Source: Xanthoparmelia taractica (Eukaryota; Ascomycota; Lecanoromycetes; Lecanorales; Parmeliaceae). Taken from it: a stretch of 64,000 bases of DNA. Location of the stretch: contig JANQBS010000170.1 in the NCBI GenBank assembly GCA_033085395.1, forward strand, positions 23,858 to 87,857. The letters are read 5' to 3'. Shown here piece after piece: positions 48,140 to 60,017 of the stretch (position 1 is its first letter; each line of letters begins with the position of its first letter). Both the position numbers and the translations under genes were made by a program. The notes below the pieces were generated by a model that saw only the letters and a program-made list of their open reading frames with translations, searched no databases and had not been told where the DNA came from.

Positions 48140-48900
48140 GCTAGTGATATAAGATTTTTCAATTCGATATATAAGGATAAGTTAGTGACTTTCGATGCTT
48201 CTCCAATAAAGTATATACTAAAAGAGACCTACTTTCGAGATATATATTTATTTCTAAAGCACGCTCGTGACGTAGCTAGCATTAAGAGTAATAAGCTAGT
48301 TCGTATAAATCTTTAAACTTATTTTAAGGGGCCTACTTTAAAGTAGTGATTAAGTAAGCTTTCTAATAATAATAAGCGTTTTATAAAGCTTAGGAATAAA
48401 CTAAATAAGTGAGAGAAAATGCTTATCGAGCGATTTAAGATATCTACTAATATAATAATTAATTCGTTATTAAAGGAGAGATATATATTAAAGAATATTG
48501 TCGGTAAGAGGGAGTCTTAAGAGTATATATAAAAGATCTTATATGCTTTAAAGAATATCGGTTTAATTAGTGTTAAGAATTAGCTTAATATAATCTATAA
48601 TAACTTAGATATTAAGCTAAGGCGTGACTTAAGAAGACTAAAGAATCGAATTATCTTGTATAATTTTCTTAAGAAAATAAATAACCTCAAATATAATTAA
48701 TGAATCTATGCAAGCAGACATGACACGAGAATATAGGAATTTTCTTTTTCTTCGGGGAATATCTTTGCGGAGTCTTCTTAGAATCATTCTTAAAATTAGA
48801 GTAATAGTAATAGAGATATTTTTAATTAGTATTAATCTCGTTTATAATAGTAATTTTAATTTCGATCTTAGTAAAGTGCGGGTTTTAATAATTAATATCA
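48140..48900 (+). pseudogene. gag relic of gypsy element C
   Basis: One plus-strand frame reads, with stops interposed, YFRDIYLFLKHARDVASIKS, FKGPTLK, NKRFIKLRNKLN, MLIERFKISTNI and YASRHDTRI. These are typical of the capsid-like gag of fungal gypsy elements. Several stops fall where Trp or Gln would be expected, consistent with RIP. The copy B equivalent lies on the minus strand near 28,300-26,900. Confidence 0.7.
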
Positions 48901-49912
48901 GCGGCCTTACTTTTAATAGCGTTAAATTAATAATTAATATAAGCAATTAACTTAATTATTTCCTCGTTAATTTAATAATTAAAATGCTTATTCAAATTTA
49001 TAGCAAAACGCTTATTAGTAAATATCTCGTCAGCCCTTACAAATCGCCGCTTTAAACGCGTTAAATTCGATCTCAAATCGACCTTCATTTAATAGTTAAT
49101 AGTAGTTTTCTTTAAAATCAAATTAGGGTTTTAAATAAAGTTTTTCTTTAAGATTAGCCTAAGATTCTTAGCAAAATCAAAGCAATTAAAGATCTTAATT
49201 TAATACTATAAATCGTTTAAAAGTAATTATTTATTAGATCTCTATTACTAACGAAAATACTAAATTAGAGTATAACGAATAAACTAGTTCGAATTATTAG
49301 AAAGAAAATACTAATATCGAATACTCTTACTTTATAGACGAAGATTAGTATAAGAATAAGATATATTATACTAATTCTAATAAGCTTCCTACACAGTCAA
49401 ATAATAATTAGTTTATTGACTTTGTGAATATCGAAACCTACTATCGAAACTATTAGAAATCCTTTTTATCTAAGATTAAATTATATAAGCATTTACGTGT
49501 TAACTATAAGCACGTTTATATTAACGAAGTAATGCTAATAAAGTCTTCTAACTCCTCTAACTTCGCTAATAAGTAACTTATAAAGCCTTTCGCTAATAAG
49601 TAGCTAAAAATTATTAAATTCATCGCTTCTAATTAGAATTTAAGAAATAATTTCGTCTTTTAAAATTAAACTTATATTATAATTGAGATTAAACTCGATT
49701 CTACTAATTAAGATAATAAAGTTTATGCTAATACTAAATATAATATGAGCTTAATAAATAGATTATAATATTCTTAGTAGTGTCCGAATATAGCTATCTT
49801 TAAAATAATAATACTCTTACGAGTACGTGAAGTTGATGCTTCTAAATACGAGACTTCGGAGTATATTACGTAAGATATCTATCTTCTTAGAATTAATAAT
49901 TAAGGTCGAAGA

Positions 49913-50154
49913 GTGCTTATATATTTACGTAGGGAGTTGCATATTATTAATAACTTACGTGTTAAAATACTTATTGGAAATGATATTATTGGGCCCGAAA
50001 GAATTATTATTAATATAGTTAACAAGAAAGCAAGGATCGGTAATTGCAGTACTACGATAAATATTATTACTCGACCTCGAGGCGAGTTTATTCGTCGAAA
50101 GGTCTATAATAAATTATCTATTTTTATGTTCTCGCATAGCGAGATAATATCATT
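49913..50154 (+). pseudogene. retropepsin-like segment of gypsy element C pol, cut by DIRS-like insertion
   Basis: Least mutated of three copies. LIYLRRELHIINNLRVKILI is followed by GNDIIGPERIII, KKARIGNC and RPRGEFIRRKVY, resembling the C-terminal half of gypsy protease and its linker. The frame runs into the DIRS-like element at 50,155, so the last part of any open frame beyond that is foreign. Confidence 0.7.
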
Positions 50155-53100
50155 AGTGTTCTCATTCATGAAGATATACATATCGGGACCAAGCAGTACT
50201 GTAGATAGTTGATTGGGTCGTCCCAACGCTAAGGTCAGTAGTTAATAGGCTCAGCTAGGTCGTTAGTAGGTCTAAATGGGCCCCTAGATGTGCCCTAGCG
50301 CTAGAAAAACTCTTAAACAGTTAAAAGACGTTATATAAAGACCTCGTAGAAGATTTCGCATAGCGGCCTAACGATGCGAGTATCGCTAGCACTAGCGCTA
50401 ATAAGACGAAAGGTATTAATATCTTTATAATATAATAAGTATTCGCTTAGGGTGAGTAATAATATAGAGGCGATAGAAATCCAACTTTTAGCGTCTTAAT
50501 AGTATAATCTTATCGTCGCTAAGACTTATCTCGCGTGTTAAAGTAGTAGCTTCTTTGCGAAAGAAATATCTTAAATAATAATCTCTTATATCGAGCGAGA
50601 TTAATATTTAACGAAGTTAATTAATAATTAGTTCTTTAATAAAAGAGCTCTTATCTAATTAAAAGAGAAAGCTATTTAATAAAATCTTTTATCTAAAAAA
50701 ATATTATAAGATCTTTATTATATAAGCGTTATTATTTAACGTTATAACGATAAGTGTTATCTTTTAACGAAAGAAATTCGTTTTGAATACTAAAAGTATA
50801 AGTTTAAGATATTTCTCGTATAATCTTATCGAGCGATAAGTAAGAAATTATTATTCGAAGTTTTAAACTTTACGATTATATATAATATATATAAACTCGC
50901 TTATATAAAGAAATACAACGAATATGAGATAAAAGATTATATAGAGCGTTACTTCGATCTCGTCTTCTTAATTAATATAAGTAAATATTTATAATAATAG
51001 ATCTTTAATAATTAAACGACGTTCTTTTATCTTAGTCTCGCCTCGTAAATATTAAATATTAATAATAATTCTTTATAACTAAGAATTATAAAATATTATA
51101 AGATTCTTATATCTTATATTAATATAAGTTAATCTAACGTCTATTAGATAAATCTTAATAATCTTAATCTTAACTTATCTTATATTAAAATATACGATTT
51201 AGCTAGCGAGTGAGTTAACGATCGCTAAAAAAGAAGATATACTCTTATTAATAGCGTAATAAGCGCTATATAACTTAATAGATATAATATATATTTTTCG
51301 CGTCTTTACGGCCAAATCTTATTAGAGAAAATAAGCTATTTCTCGTAATAATATAATTTAATTATATTAAGAATTCGATAAATCGCGCCTTAGCTCTGCG
51401 GAGCGATTAAGATATATCTTAGTTAGAAATATACATTAGCGATCTTTCGATATCGAAAGCGTAATAAGTTATTTATTAGCTTATTAATCTTAATTAAAAT
51501 CTATATTAAGATTAAGTAAATATCGTATTTTATTAATAATATTATTATATCTCGTAATAAGATTATAACTAATTCGCGAATAGAGGATTTTTAGAGATTA
51601 TAAATATATACGTTATTATCGTAATATAATATTAATCGTAATTTCTAAAGTCTTTATAATTATAATTAAATAGCGTGATATACGATCTTTATTTCTTTAA
51701 GTTAAATATTTTTTTAACGATAACGTGTAGATATCGAAATATTAAAAGTCTTCTAGATCGATTATAAGAGGTTTTAATACTTTAAAATATAATTTCTTAT
51801 ATTAGAGATCTCTAATACGTCGATTTAAATATATTATATTAATCGATTAATAACGTAGCGAATTAACTTAAGATTATTTTAATCTTTTAGAAAGATCTTC
51901 TATTATAGTAGATCGATTTTTATATATAATAGAATTCTAATAAGTATTATTAATCTTCGAATAATATTAAAAAGTTATCTTAAGAATATTCTTTTTAAGA
52001 TTACGATCTTAATAAGAAATAATAAGAAATTAATTATTAACTCGAATTCGCGATATAAGATTATCGCTCGATTTAGAAGATTCTTAATCGTATTTCTCGC
52101 TCGGGCGAGCTTATCGAGAGAAAGTCTAGCTTATATTAAAATATTATTGAACTTAATCTCTAGAAAATCGGCTATAATATCTATAATATTCTTAATATAA
52201 TTAATTTTAAAGTCTAATTCTTTATATACGAGATTAAATTATTAATTATATATAATTATATTATTAATTAATATTAAAATAGCGAAGAAATTATTTAGAT
52301 AGTAAAATATTATAATTTAAAGAAGAACTATTATTAAAATTTAATTAAGAATCTTTATAAATAGATTAAATATAAATAATAACGTATATAGATCGAAGAA
52401 TAGATATCGTTTTATTTAATAGCGATCGTTATAGTGAAATCCTAATAATTATTAATTTGAAATTATAATCGATATATATCTAAAAGCGTCTTTTAGGTCT
52501 CTTTTAATGAATTAAGTTCTAAGATCTTATTATAATAATACGATTATTGCGTTATTATATATCGCGTATTTTAGAGTCTCTTAATTCTAAAGTATATTAT
52601 TATTAATTAAGATCTCATATAAGAATAAGAGATTATAAATATATCTTTAATTATTATCGTACTTCGAGATTAATTCTAGCGGCGAGTAAATAAATTACTA
52701 TTTCGTTTAAGAATTAATCTCGATTAAGCGATTATATTAGAACTATTTTTAAAAGTTTGCTATTAATATATTAGTTATTACGAGAATTAATTATTAATTG
52801 TAATTGCGATAGCGTAAAATTTGATCTCGATATTCGATTTTTGCTCTCTTTCGAAGAATAGTCGAAAGAGTCTTTGCGAATATAAGAATCAAGATCTAAA
52901 TAATTCTTTAATTAACGATTTCAATCTTTTATTTATAGCGGACCTTAACTAATTAAATCTAGATCTAATAAATCGTATAGCGCGTATAAGAATTCTTCTA
53001 TTATATGTAATAATATAAATATTTACGAGTGTGTTAAGAGTTATTTAGACTTAAAAATTCGATTATTAAGCGAGATAAGATTAATGCTTAAGATCTCGAT

Positions 53101-54375
53101 TTTAGTTTTATAATATATATTTATTAAATAATTCAGCTAATAATTAAGATAGATATAAATATATTAATAGTACTCGCGTAGATATCGTTTTTTATTAAAA
53201 TTTCGATATATAGCGAAGGATTTAAGAGTAGAATCTAAGTTTTACTTAATATCGATAGAGGCGATTATTTTACGTAGTAGAAGATCGCTATAACGTCTAT
53301 TCTCGGTAATTTAGATTATAAAATTATTCTAATTATTTAAGATACGTGCGTTTATAAACGCATTATAATATTTACAAATAGAGTTAAATTTATATAAGAC
53401 TAATAACTTAGCTAAACGAAAATAATAATCTAATAATATCTTCTATAGGCGAATAATTATTATAAAATATATATAATAATGTATAGTCTAGTTATACATC
53501 TCGAAATACTATAGTAGATGCATTATCTTATTAACTTTCTAAGTATCGTTCGTATTAGCGCGATTAACGTATTCTTAACTTAGCTTAATAAGATTTTTAA
53601 ATTTAAATATTTTAAAAAATTTTTATTTAAAATACTTAATATCTATAACGCGATAGCGTTTATAAAGATTAAGAAAGAGACGCGTATCTTTAATATACAT
53701 AAAAGAGACTCTAAGATTATTATTCTTCTCTAAATTATTATTAAGCTTAAATAAATAATATTAATAATAACGATAATAATAACGAGAGCGTGACTTATAT
53801 ATTCGATACTGCTTATATCGATTATATTTATACTTAGCGAGGCGTTCTTTTAATTCTAAGACTTAATCGCGATAACTAAGAATCTTAATATTAATTTTTT
53901 TAATTACGCTTGGACTAAGAGTTTCTAAGAAGAGTATCTTTAATATTATAGGCTTATTTCTATAAAATCGAGCGAAGTGAGAGAGGGGAAAAAGTGTGAT
54001 AATTTTTATAAGCGTCTTAAGTCTATTAAAGATTTTTTTAAAAATTTTCTTAAATATTTTAAAGCGTCTAATAGCGATAATTATAATATAAAAAAATAAT
54101 TTAATTGAGAAGATTAAAATAAATATAAATATAAATAAGATAAAAAGAATATATGCTAATCTAATATATAAATATTTAATAATTTAAAATTAGTTAAATA
54201 AAGATTATAAAAGAATATAATTGCTCTAAATAAGAAGAATTCGAATAAAGAGTCAATTAGTAATGTGAGACTTATACATATAATACTCTCGAAGACACGT
54301 GTTCCCCGTATATGCGCATGCATCTGGAACAGGGGCTGGATTATGAGACACACTAACCCATAGTCTCACTATTCG
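50155..54375 (-). mobile_element. DIRS/Ngaro-like retroelement, copy I (4,221 bp)
   Basis: Inserted in the protease-RT part of gypsy element C. The flanking ATT occurs on both sides (50,152-50,154 and 54,376-54,378) and once in the uninterrupted gypsy sequence. Transcribed on the minus strand: the A end (54,375-54,210) is 5', the B end (50,310-50,155) is 3'. Its RT (52,510-51,850) has DIRS-type features rather than LTR-type. Upstream lies a gag-like relic with an Arg/Lys-rich coiled-coil start (about 53,900); downstream about 1.4 kb should hold RNase H and tyrosine recombinase, which I could not confirm through the RIP damage. No split A2-B2 unit is attached to this copy. Confidence 0.75.
51850..52510 (-). 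pseudogene. reverse transcriptase relic of DIRS-like copy I
   Basis: The minus-strand frame reads RDLKDAFRYISI, LLGFHYNDRY, RYLFFDLYT, FIFNLFIKILN, YYLNNFFAI, ADFLEIKFNNILI, ARLSLDKLARARN, IILYREFELIINFLLFLIKI and IFLR. These correspond to the DIRS/Ngaro RT series LKDAFRxVPxxP, LLGFxWxGxYY, LPFGLRxAPxIFN, HYLDDFL, LGIxxD and LSxxKLxRxxxxL/HRELxSLxGxLSFAxKVVxPGR. Changes are the Pro to Leu/Ser and Asp to Asn type expected from RIP. Confidence 0.75.
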
Positions 54376-54839
54376 ATTAATCAAAGAAATTAATCTATCT
54401 AACGATCGTGATTTCTTATTTGAATTAGCATAGACGAATCTAATAATATTCGCTTATTTGATTGATTATACGATAACTAAAATTTTGATTCGAAATAAGT
54501 TTAACATATTTATTCAAATTTCAAGGAAGTTAAGACTTAGAAATATTCTCGAGATAGAATATAAAAATTGCTTTCAAATTAATATCGAATCTAAATTCGC
54601 CTTAACGAAAATAGTTATAAATTTAAGCATAGACTTAAGCTTAAATTAATTAACTTTCTTGCTAGCTAAAGAAACTAAGCTATTAAATAAAGTTATGATT
54701 TTCGAGAATATATAGGCTAGAACTATACTAGTTGATTTAGTTAACGAATTCCCAGAGATCTAGTAAGATATAGACTTTGTTAAAGTGTTAGAAGAGAAAT
54801 AAATAAAGCTTCTATTAAGAGATAACTAATAAATTAAGA

Positions 54840-55226
54840 TTAATAAAAAAGTTAAGATCTATTCCTTGAGTATACGAGATCGGAGAGTAATCGATAAAGT
54901 CTTTAATAAGCTACACGAATAGAAAAGACTTGAATGAATCAAAGATTCCACACTCTTCTCCTATCCGATATTCGTTATATAAAAAACACTCTCTAGTGAT
55001 ATTATCAAGAAAAGGCCGGTGATTAATATTCGGGATTTAAATAACTTACTACTTCGAGATATATATTTAGTGTCTCTCTAGTAGGATATAATTAAGATGC
55101 TAACTAGATATAATTTTATTTTAGTGATCGATACTACTTCCTTTTTCTATTTAATAGCGAGTATATTTAGACTATCGCTACATATAGACCGTTGTAAGTC
55201 ACAGGGATTAGGAAACCTTTAATATT
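54840..55226 (+). pseudogene. reverse transcriptase segment of gypsy element C (between insertions)
   Basis: Reads IYSLSIRDRRVIDKVFNKLH, STLFSYPIFVI, KKRPVINIRDLNNLLLRDIY, QDIIKMLTRYNFILVIDTTS and FFYL. This is the start of gypsy RT (RPVxDxRxLN and the VIDATSFFYQW-type catalytic strand). It resumes after the second insertion at 60,018. Confidence 0.72.
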
Positions 55227-55621
55227 AGTGTTCTCATTCATGAAGATATACACATCGGGATTAAGTAGTACTATAGATAGTTGATTGGGCCGTTTCAACG
55301 CTAAGGTCAGTAGTTAGTAGGCTTAGCTAGATCGTTAATAGGCCTAGATGGGCCTCTAGACGTGCCTTAGCGCTAGAAAAACTCCTTATATCTATGCGGT
55401 ATAGATCTAGAGTGTCTAATTAGATAGCTATATATAGACGTGAGTGAGTGAGATAAAAGAATATAATTGCTCTAAGTGAGAAGAATTCGAATAAAGAGTC
55501 AATTAATAATCTAAGATCTATATATATAGTGCTCTCGAAGATACGTGTTTCTCGTATATGCGTATGTATCTAAAATAGGGGCTGAATTATAAGATATACT
55601 AATTTATAGTCTCACTATTCG
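55227..55621 (-). mobile_element. A2-B2 split-repeat unit of DIRS-like copy II (395 bp)
   Basis: Consists of an A end (55,621-55,455) and a B end (55,380-55,227) joined by about 70 bp of unique DNA. Each end matches the A and B ends of the adjacent full copy. ATT flanks it on the left (55,224-55,226) and separates it from the full copy (55,622-55,624). Confidence 0.78.
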
Positions 55622-56060
55622 ATTAGTGTTCTTATTTATAAAGATATATATATCGAGATTAAATAATACTATAGATAGTTAATTGAGTCGTTTTAACGCT
55701 AAGATTAATAGTTAATAGATTTAATTAGATCGTTAATAGGTCTAGATAGATCTTTAAACGTATCTTAGCGCTAGAAAAACTCTTAAATAATTAAAAGACA
55801 TTATATAAGAATCTCGTAGAAGATTTCGTATAGCGATTTAACGATATAAGTATCGCTAGCACTAGCGCTAATAAAACGAAAGATATTAATATCTTTATAA
55901 TATAATAAGTATTTACTTAGAGTGAGTAATAATATAGAGACGATAGGAATTAAACTTTTAGCGTCTTAATAATATAATTTTATCGTCGCTAAGATTCGTC
56001 TCGCGTATTAAAGTAGTAATTTCTTTATAAAAGAAGTACTTTAAATAATAATCTCTTATA

Positions 56061-56336
56061 TACGAGTCGGAAAGGTGTGGTATCTATTGAACATAGTCGT
56101 TTTTAACTTTTTTTCAACTTTTTTTATAAAATTATATCTTTTTAATCTATTTATAGAATTTTATAATTATATAAGCGTTCGCTTAAGCTTTTTACGTATT
56201 TTTAGAATATGAAAAAATATTACGTAATATATTTATTAAAAACCCAATGGGAGTATGGGATATCTCATACCTTTTGATATGGTATTCGAAAAACTGGTCC
56301 CATACCATCAAATATACCACACCTTTCCGACCCGTA
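56061..56336 (-). mobile_element. hAT-like MITE, copy 2 (276 bp)
   Basis: Same length as copy 1 and inverted relative to it. I count six differences, all transitions, five of them in the RIP direction (C to T or G to A). The target duplication CTCTTATA is perfect (56,053-56,060 and 56,337-56,344). DIRS-like copy I has the site once, uninterrupted, at about 50,580-50,590, so it serves as the empty site. Confidence 0.93.
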
Positions 56337-57639
56337 CTCTTATATTAAGCGAGATTAATATTTAGCGAAGTTAATTAATAATTAGCTCTTTAATAAAAGA
56401 GCTTTTATCTAATTAAAAGAGAAGACTATTTAATAAAATCTTTTATTTAAAGAGATATTATAAGGTCTTTACTATATAAGCGTTTGTATTTAATATTATA
56501 ATAATAAGTATTATTTCTTAACGAAAGAAATTCGTTTAAAATATTAAAAGTATAAGTTTAAGATATTTCTCGTATAGTCTTATTAAGCGACGAGTAAGGA
56601 ATTATTACTCGAAGTTCTAGGCTTTGCGATTACGTATAATATATATAAATTTATTTATATAAAGAAATATAACGAATATAAGATAAAAGACTATATAGAG
56701 TAATACTTCGATCTCATCTTTTTAATTAATATAAGTAAGTATTTATAATAATAGATCTTTAATAATTAAACGATATTCTTTCGTCTTATTCTCGTCTCGT
56801 AAACGTCGAATATTAACAATAATTCTTTATAATTAAGAGTTATAAAATATCGTAAGATTCTTATATCTTATATTAATATAAGCTAATTTAACGTCTATTA
56901 GATAAATCTTAATAATTTTAATCTTAACTTATTTTATATTAAGATATACGATTTAATTAGCGAGTGAGTTAACGATCGCTAGAAAGAAAGATATACTCTT
57001 ATTAATAACGCAATAAGCGCTATATAACTTAATAAGTGTAATATATATTTTTTACGTCTTTGCGACTAAATCCCATTAGAGAAAACGAGCTATCTCTTAT
57101 AATAATACGATTTAATTATATTAGAAATCCGGTGAGTTACGTTCTAGCTCTGCAAAGCGATTAAGATATATCTTAGCTATAAATATACGTTAGCGATCTT
57201 TTAATATCGAAAGCGTAATAAGTTATTTATTAGCTTATTAATCTTAATTAAGATTTATATTAGAATTAAGTAGATATCGTATTTTGTTAATAATATTATT
57301 ATATCTTATAATAAGATTATAGCTAATTCGCGAATAGAGAACTTTTTGAGATTATAAATATATGCGTCGTTATTATAGTATAATATTAATCGTAATCTCT
57401 AAAGTCTTTATAATTATAATCGAATAGCGTAATATATAGTCTTTATTTCTTTAAACTAAATATCTTTTTAATAATAACGTGTAAATATCGAAATATTAAA
57501 AGTCTTCTAAATCGATTATAAGAGATTTAAATACTTTAGAATATAATCTCTTATATTAAAGATTTCTAATACGTTAATCTAAATATATTATATTAATTAA
57601 TTAATAATATAATAGATTAACTTAAGATTATTTTAGTCT

Positions 57640-58255
57640 TTTAGAAAGATCTTTTATTATAGTAGATCGATCTTTATGTGTAATATAATTTTAATAAGTG
57701 CTATTAATCTTCGAAATAATATTAAAAAGTTATCTTAAGAACGTTTTCTTTAAGATTACGATCTTAATAGCAAATAATAAGAAATCGATTATTAACTCGA
57801 GTTCGCGATATAAGATTATCGCTCGATTTAGAAGATTCTTAATCGTATTTCTTATCTAAGCGAGCTTATCGAGAGAAAGTCTAATCTATATTAAAATACT
57901 ATCGAACTTAATCTCTAGAAAATCGACTATAATACTTATAATATTCTTAATGTGATTGATTTTAAAGTTTAATTCTTTATATACGAGATTAAATTATTAA
58001 TTATATATAATCGCATTATTAATTAATGCTAGAATAGCGCAGAAATCGTTTAGATAATAAAGCACTATAATTTAAAGAAGAATAATTATTAAGATCTAAT
58101 TAAGAATCTTTATAAATAGATTAAATATAAATAATAACGTACGTAGATCGAAGAGTAGATATCGTTCTATTTAATAGCGATCGTTATAGTGAAATCCTAG
58201 TAATTATTAATCTAAAATTACAATTAATATATATTTAAAGACGTCTTTTAGATCT
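57640..58255 (-). pseudogene. reverse transcriptase relic of DIRS-like copy II
   Basis: The same motif series as copy I in the same order, starting from a DLKDVFKYI-like word near 58,250 and reaching the LDKLARA region near 57,870. It is more heavily mutated than copy I. Confidence 0.65.
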
Positions 58256-60017
58256 CTTTTGATAAATTAAGCCTTAAGACCTTATTATAATAATACGATT
58301 ATTAGTTATTACGTTATTATATATCGCGTATTTTAGAGTCTCTTAATTTTAGAATATATTATTATTAATTAAGATCTTATATAAGAATAAGAGATTATAA
58401 ATACGTTTTTAATTATTATTATACTTCGAGATTAGCTTTAGCGGCGAGTAGACGAATTACTATTTCGTCTAGAGATTAATCTCGATAAAGCGATTATACT
58501 AAAGCTATTTTTAAAGATTCGTTATTAATATATTAAATATTATAAGAGCTAATTAAAAATTGTAATTCCGATAACGTAGAATTTAATCTCGATATTCGAT
58601 TTTTACTTTCTTTCGAAGAATAGTCGAAAGAATCTTTACGAATATAAGATCTAAATAATTCTTTAATTAATAATCTTAATCTTCTACTCGTAGCGAATCT
58701 TAATTAATTAAATTTAAATCTAATAAATCGTATAGCGTATACGAGAATTCTTCTATTATATATAATAATAATATAAATATTAACGAATGCGTTAAGAATT
58801 ATTTAGATTTAAAAATTTGATTATTAAGCGAGATGAGATTAATGCTTAAGGTCTCGATTTTAATCTTATAATATATATTTATTAAATAATTTTGCTTAAT
58901 ATCGATAAGAGCGATTATTTTACGTAGTAAGAGGTCGCTATAACGTCTATTCTCGATAATTTAGATTATAGAATTATTTTAATTATTTAAGATACGTGCG
59001 TTTATAAACGTATCGTGATATTTACGAATAAAGTTAAATTTATATAAGATTAATAACTTAGCTAGACGAAAATAATAATCTAATAATATCTTTTATAGGC
59101 GGATAATTATTATAAAGTATATATAATAATATATAATTTAATTATATATCTCGAAACATTATAGTAGATATATTATCTTATTGATTTTCTAAGTATCGTT
59201 CATATTAGCGCGATTAGCGTATTCTCGACTTAGCTTAATAAAGTTTTCGAATTTAAACGTTTTAAAAAAGATTTACTTAAAATACTTAATATTATTAACG
59301 CGATAATGTTTATAAAGAATAAGAAAGAGACGCGTATCTTTAATATATATAAAAGAGACTTTAAAATTATTATTCTTCTCTAAATTATTATTAGACTTAG
59401 ATAAATAATATTAATAATAATAATAATAGTGACGAGAGCGTGACTTATATATTCGATATTACTTATATCGATTATATTTATATTTAACGAGGCGTTCTTT
59501 TAATTCTAAGACTTAATCGCGATAACTAAGAATCTTAATATTGATTTTTTTAATTACGCTTAAGCTAAGAGTCTTTAAGAAGAATATCTTTAATATTATA
59601 AATTTATTTTTATAAGATCGAGCGAAGTAAGAGAGAGAAGAGAATATAATAATCTTTACGAACGTTTTAGATTTATTAAGAATCTTTTTAAATATCTTAA
59701 AGCGTTTAATAGTGATAATTATAACGTAAAAAGAATAAGATAATTAAAAAGATTAAAATAAGTATAGATATAAATAAGATAAGAAGAATATATGCTAATT
59801 TAATATATAGATATTTAATAATTTAGAATTAGTTAAATAAAGATTATAAAAGAATACGATTACTCTAAGTGAGAAGAATTCGAATAAAGAGCTAATTATT
59901 AATATGAGACCCATACATATAGTACTCTCGAAGACACGTGTTTCCCGCATGTGCGTATGCATCTGGAATAGGGACTGGATCATGAGACATACTAACCCAT
60001 AGTCCCACTATTCGATT

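Larger units (their letters stand above)
55625..60014 (-). mobile_element. DIRS/Ngaro-like retroelement, copy II (4,390 bp, includes a MITE)
   Basis: Collinear with copy I from end to end, apart from a MITE (56,061-56,336 plus its duplicated 8 bp) and a gap of about 115 bp opposite 53,110-53,220. Together with 55,227-55,621 it makes A1-body-B1-A2-B2 on the minus strand, the split direct repeat layout of Ngaro-type retroelements. Its RT relic lies at about 58,255-57,640. ATT follows at 60,015-60,017, where gypsy element C resumes. Confidence 0.78.

Noticed and set aside
47782..48162. 126-codon minus-strand open frame
   Set aside because: It is antisense to the gag relic of gypsy element C; the plus strand shows the recognisable capsid words.
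54156..54353. Minus-strand open frames at the A ends (also 59,795-59,983) as small genes
   Set aside because: They recur only because the A end is repeated; the reading is hydrophobic low-complexity sequence with no motif.
55227..60014. Reading the repeated A/B ends as LTRs
   Set aside because: The two ends of each full copy are different sequences (A at one end, B at the other), not a direct repeat of one another; only the split-repeat model fits.
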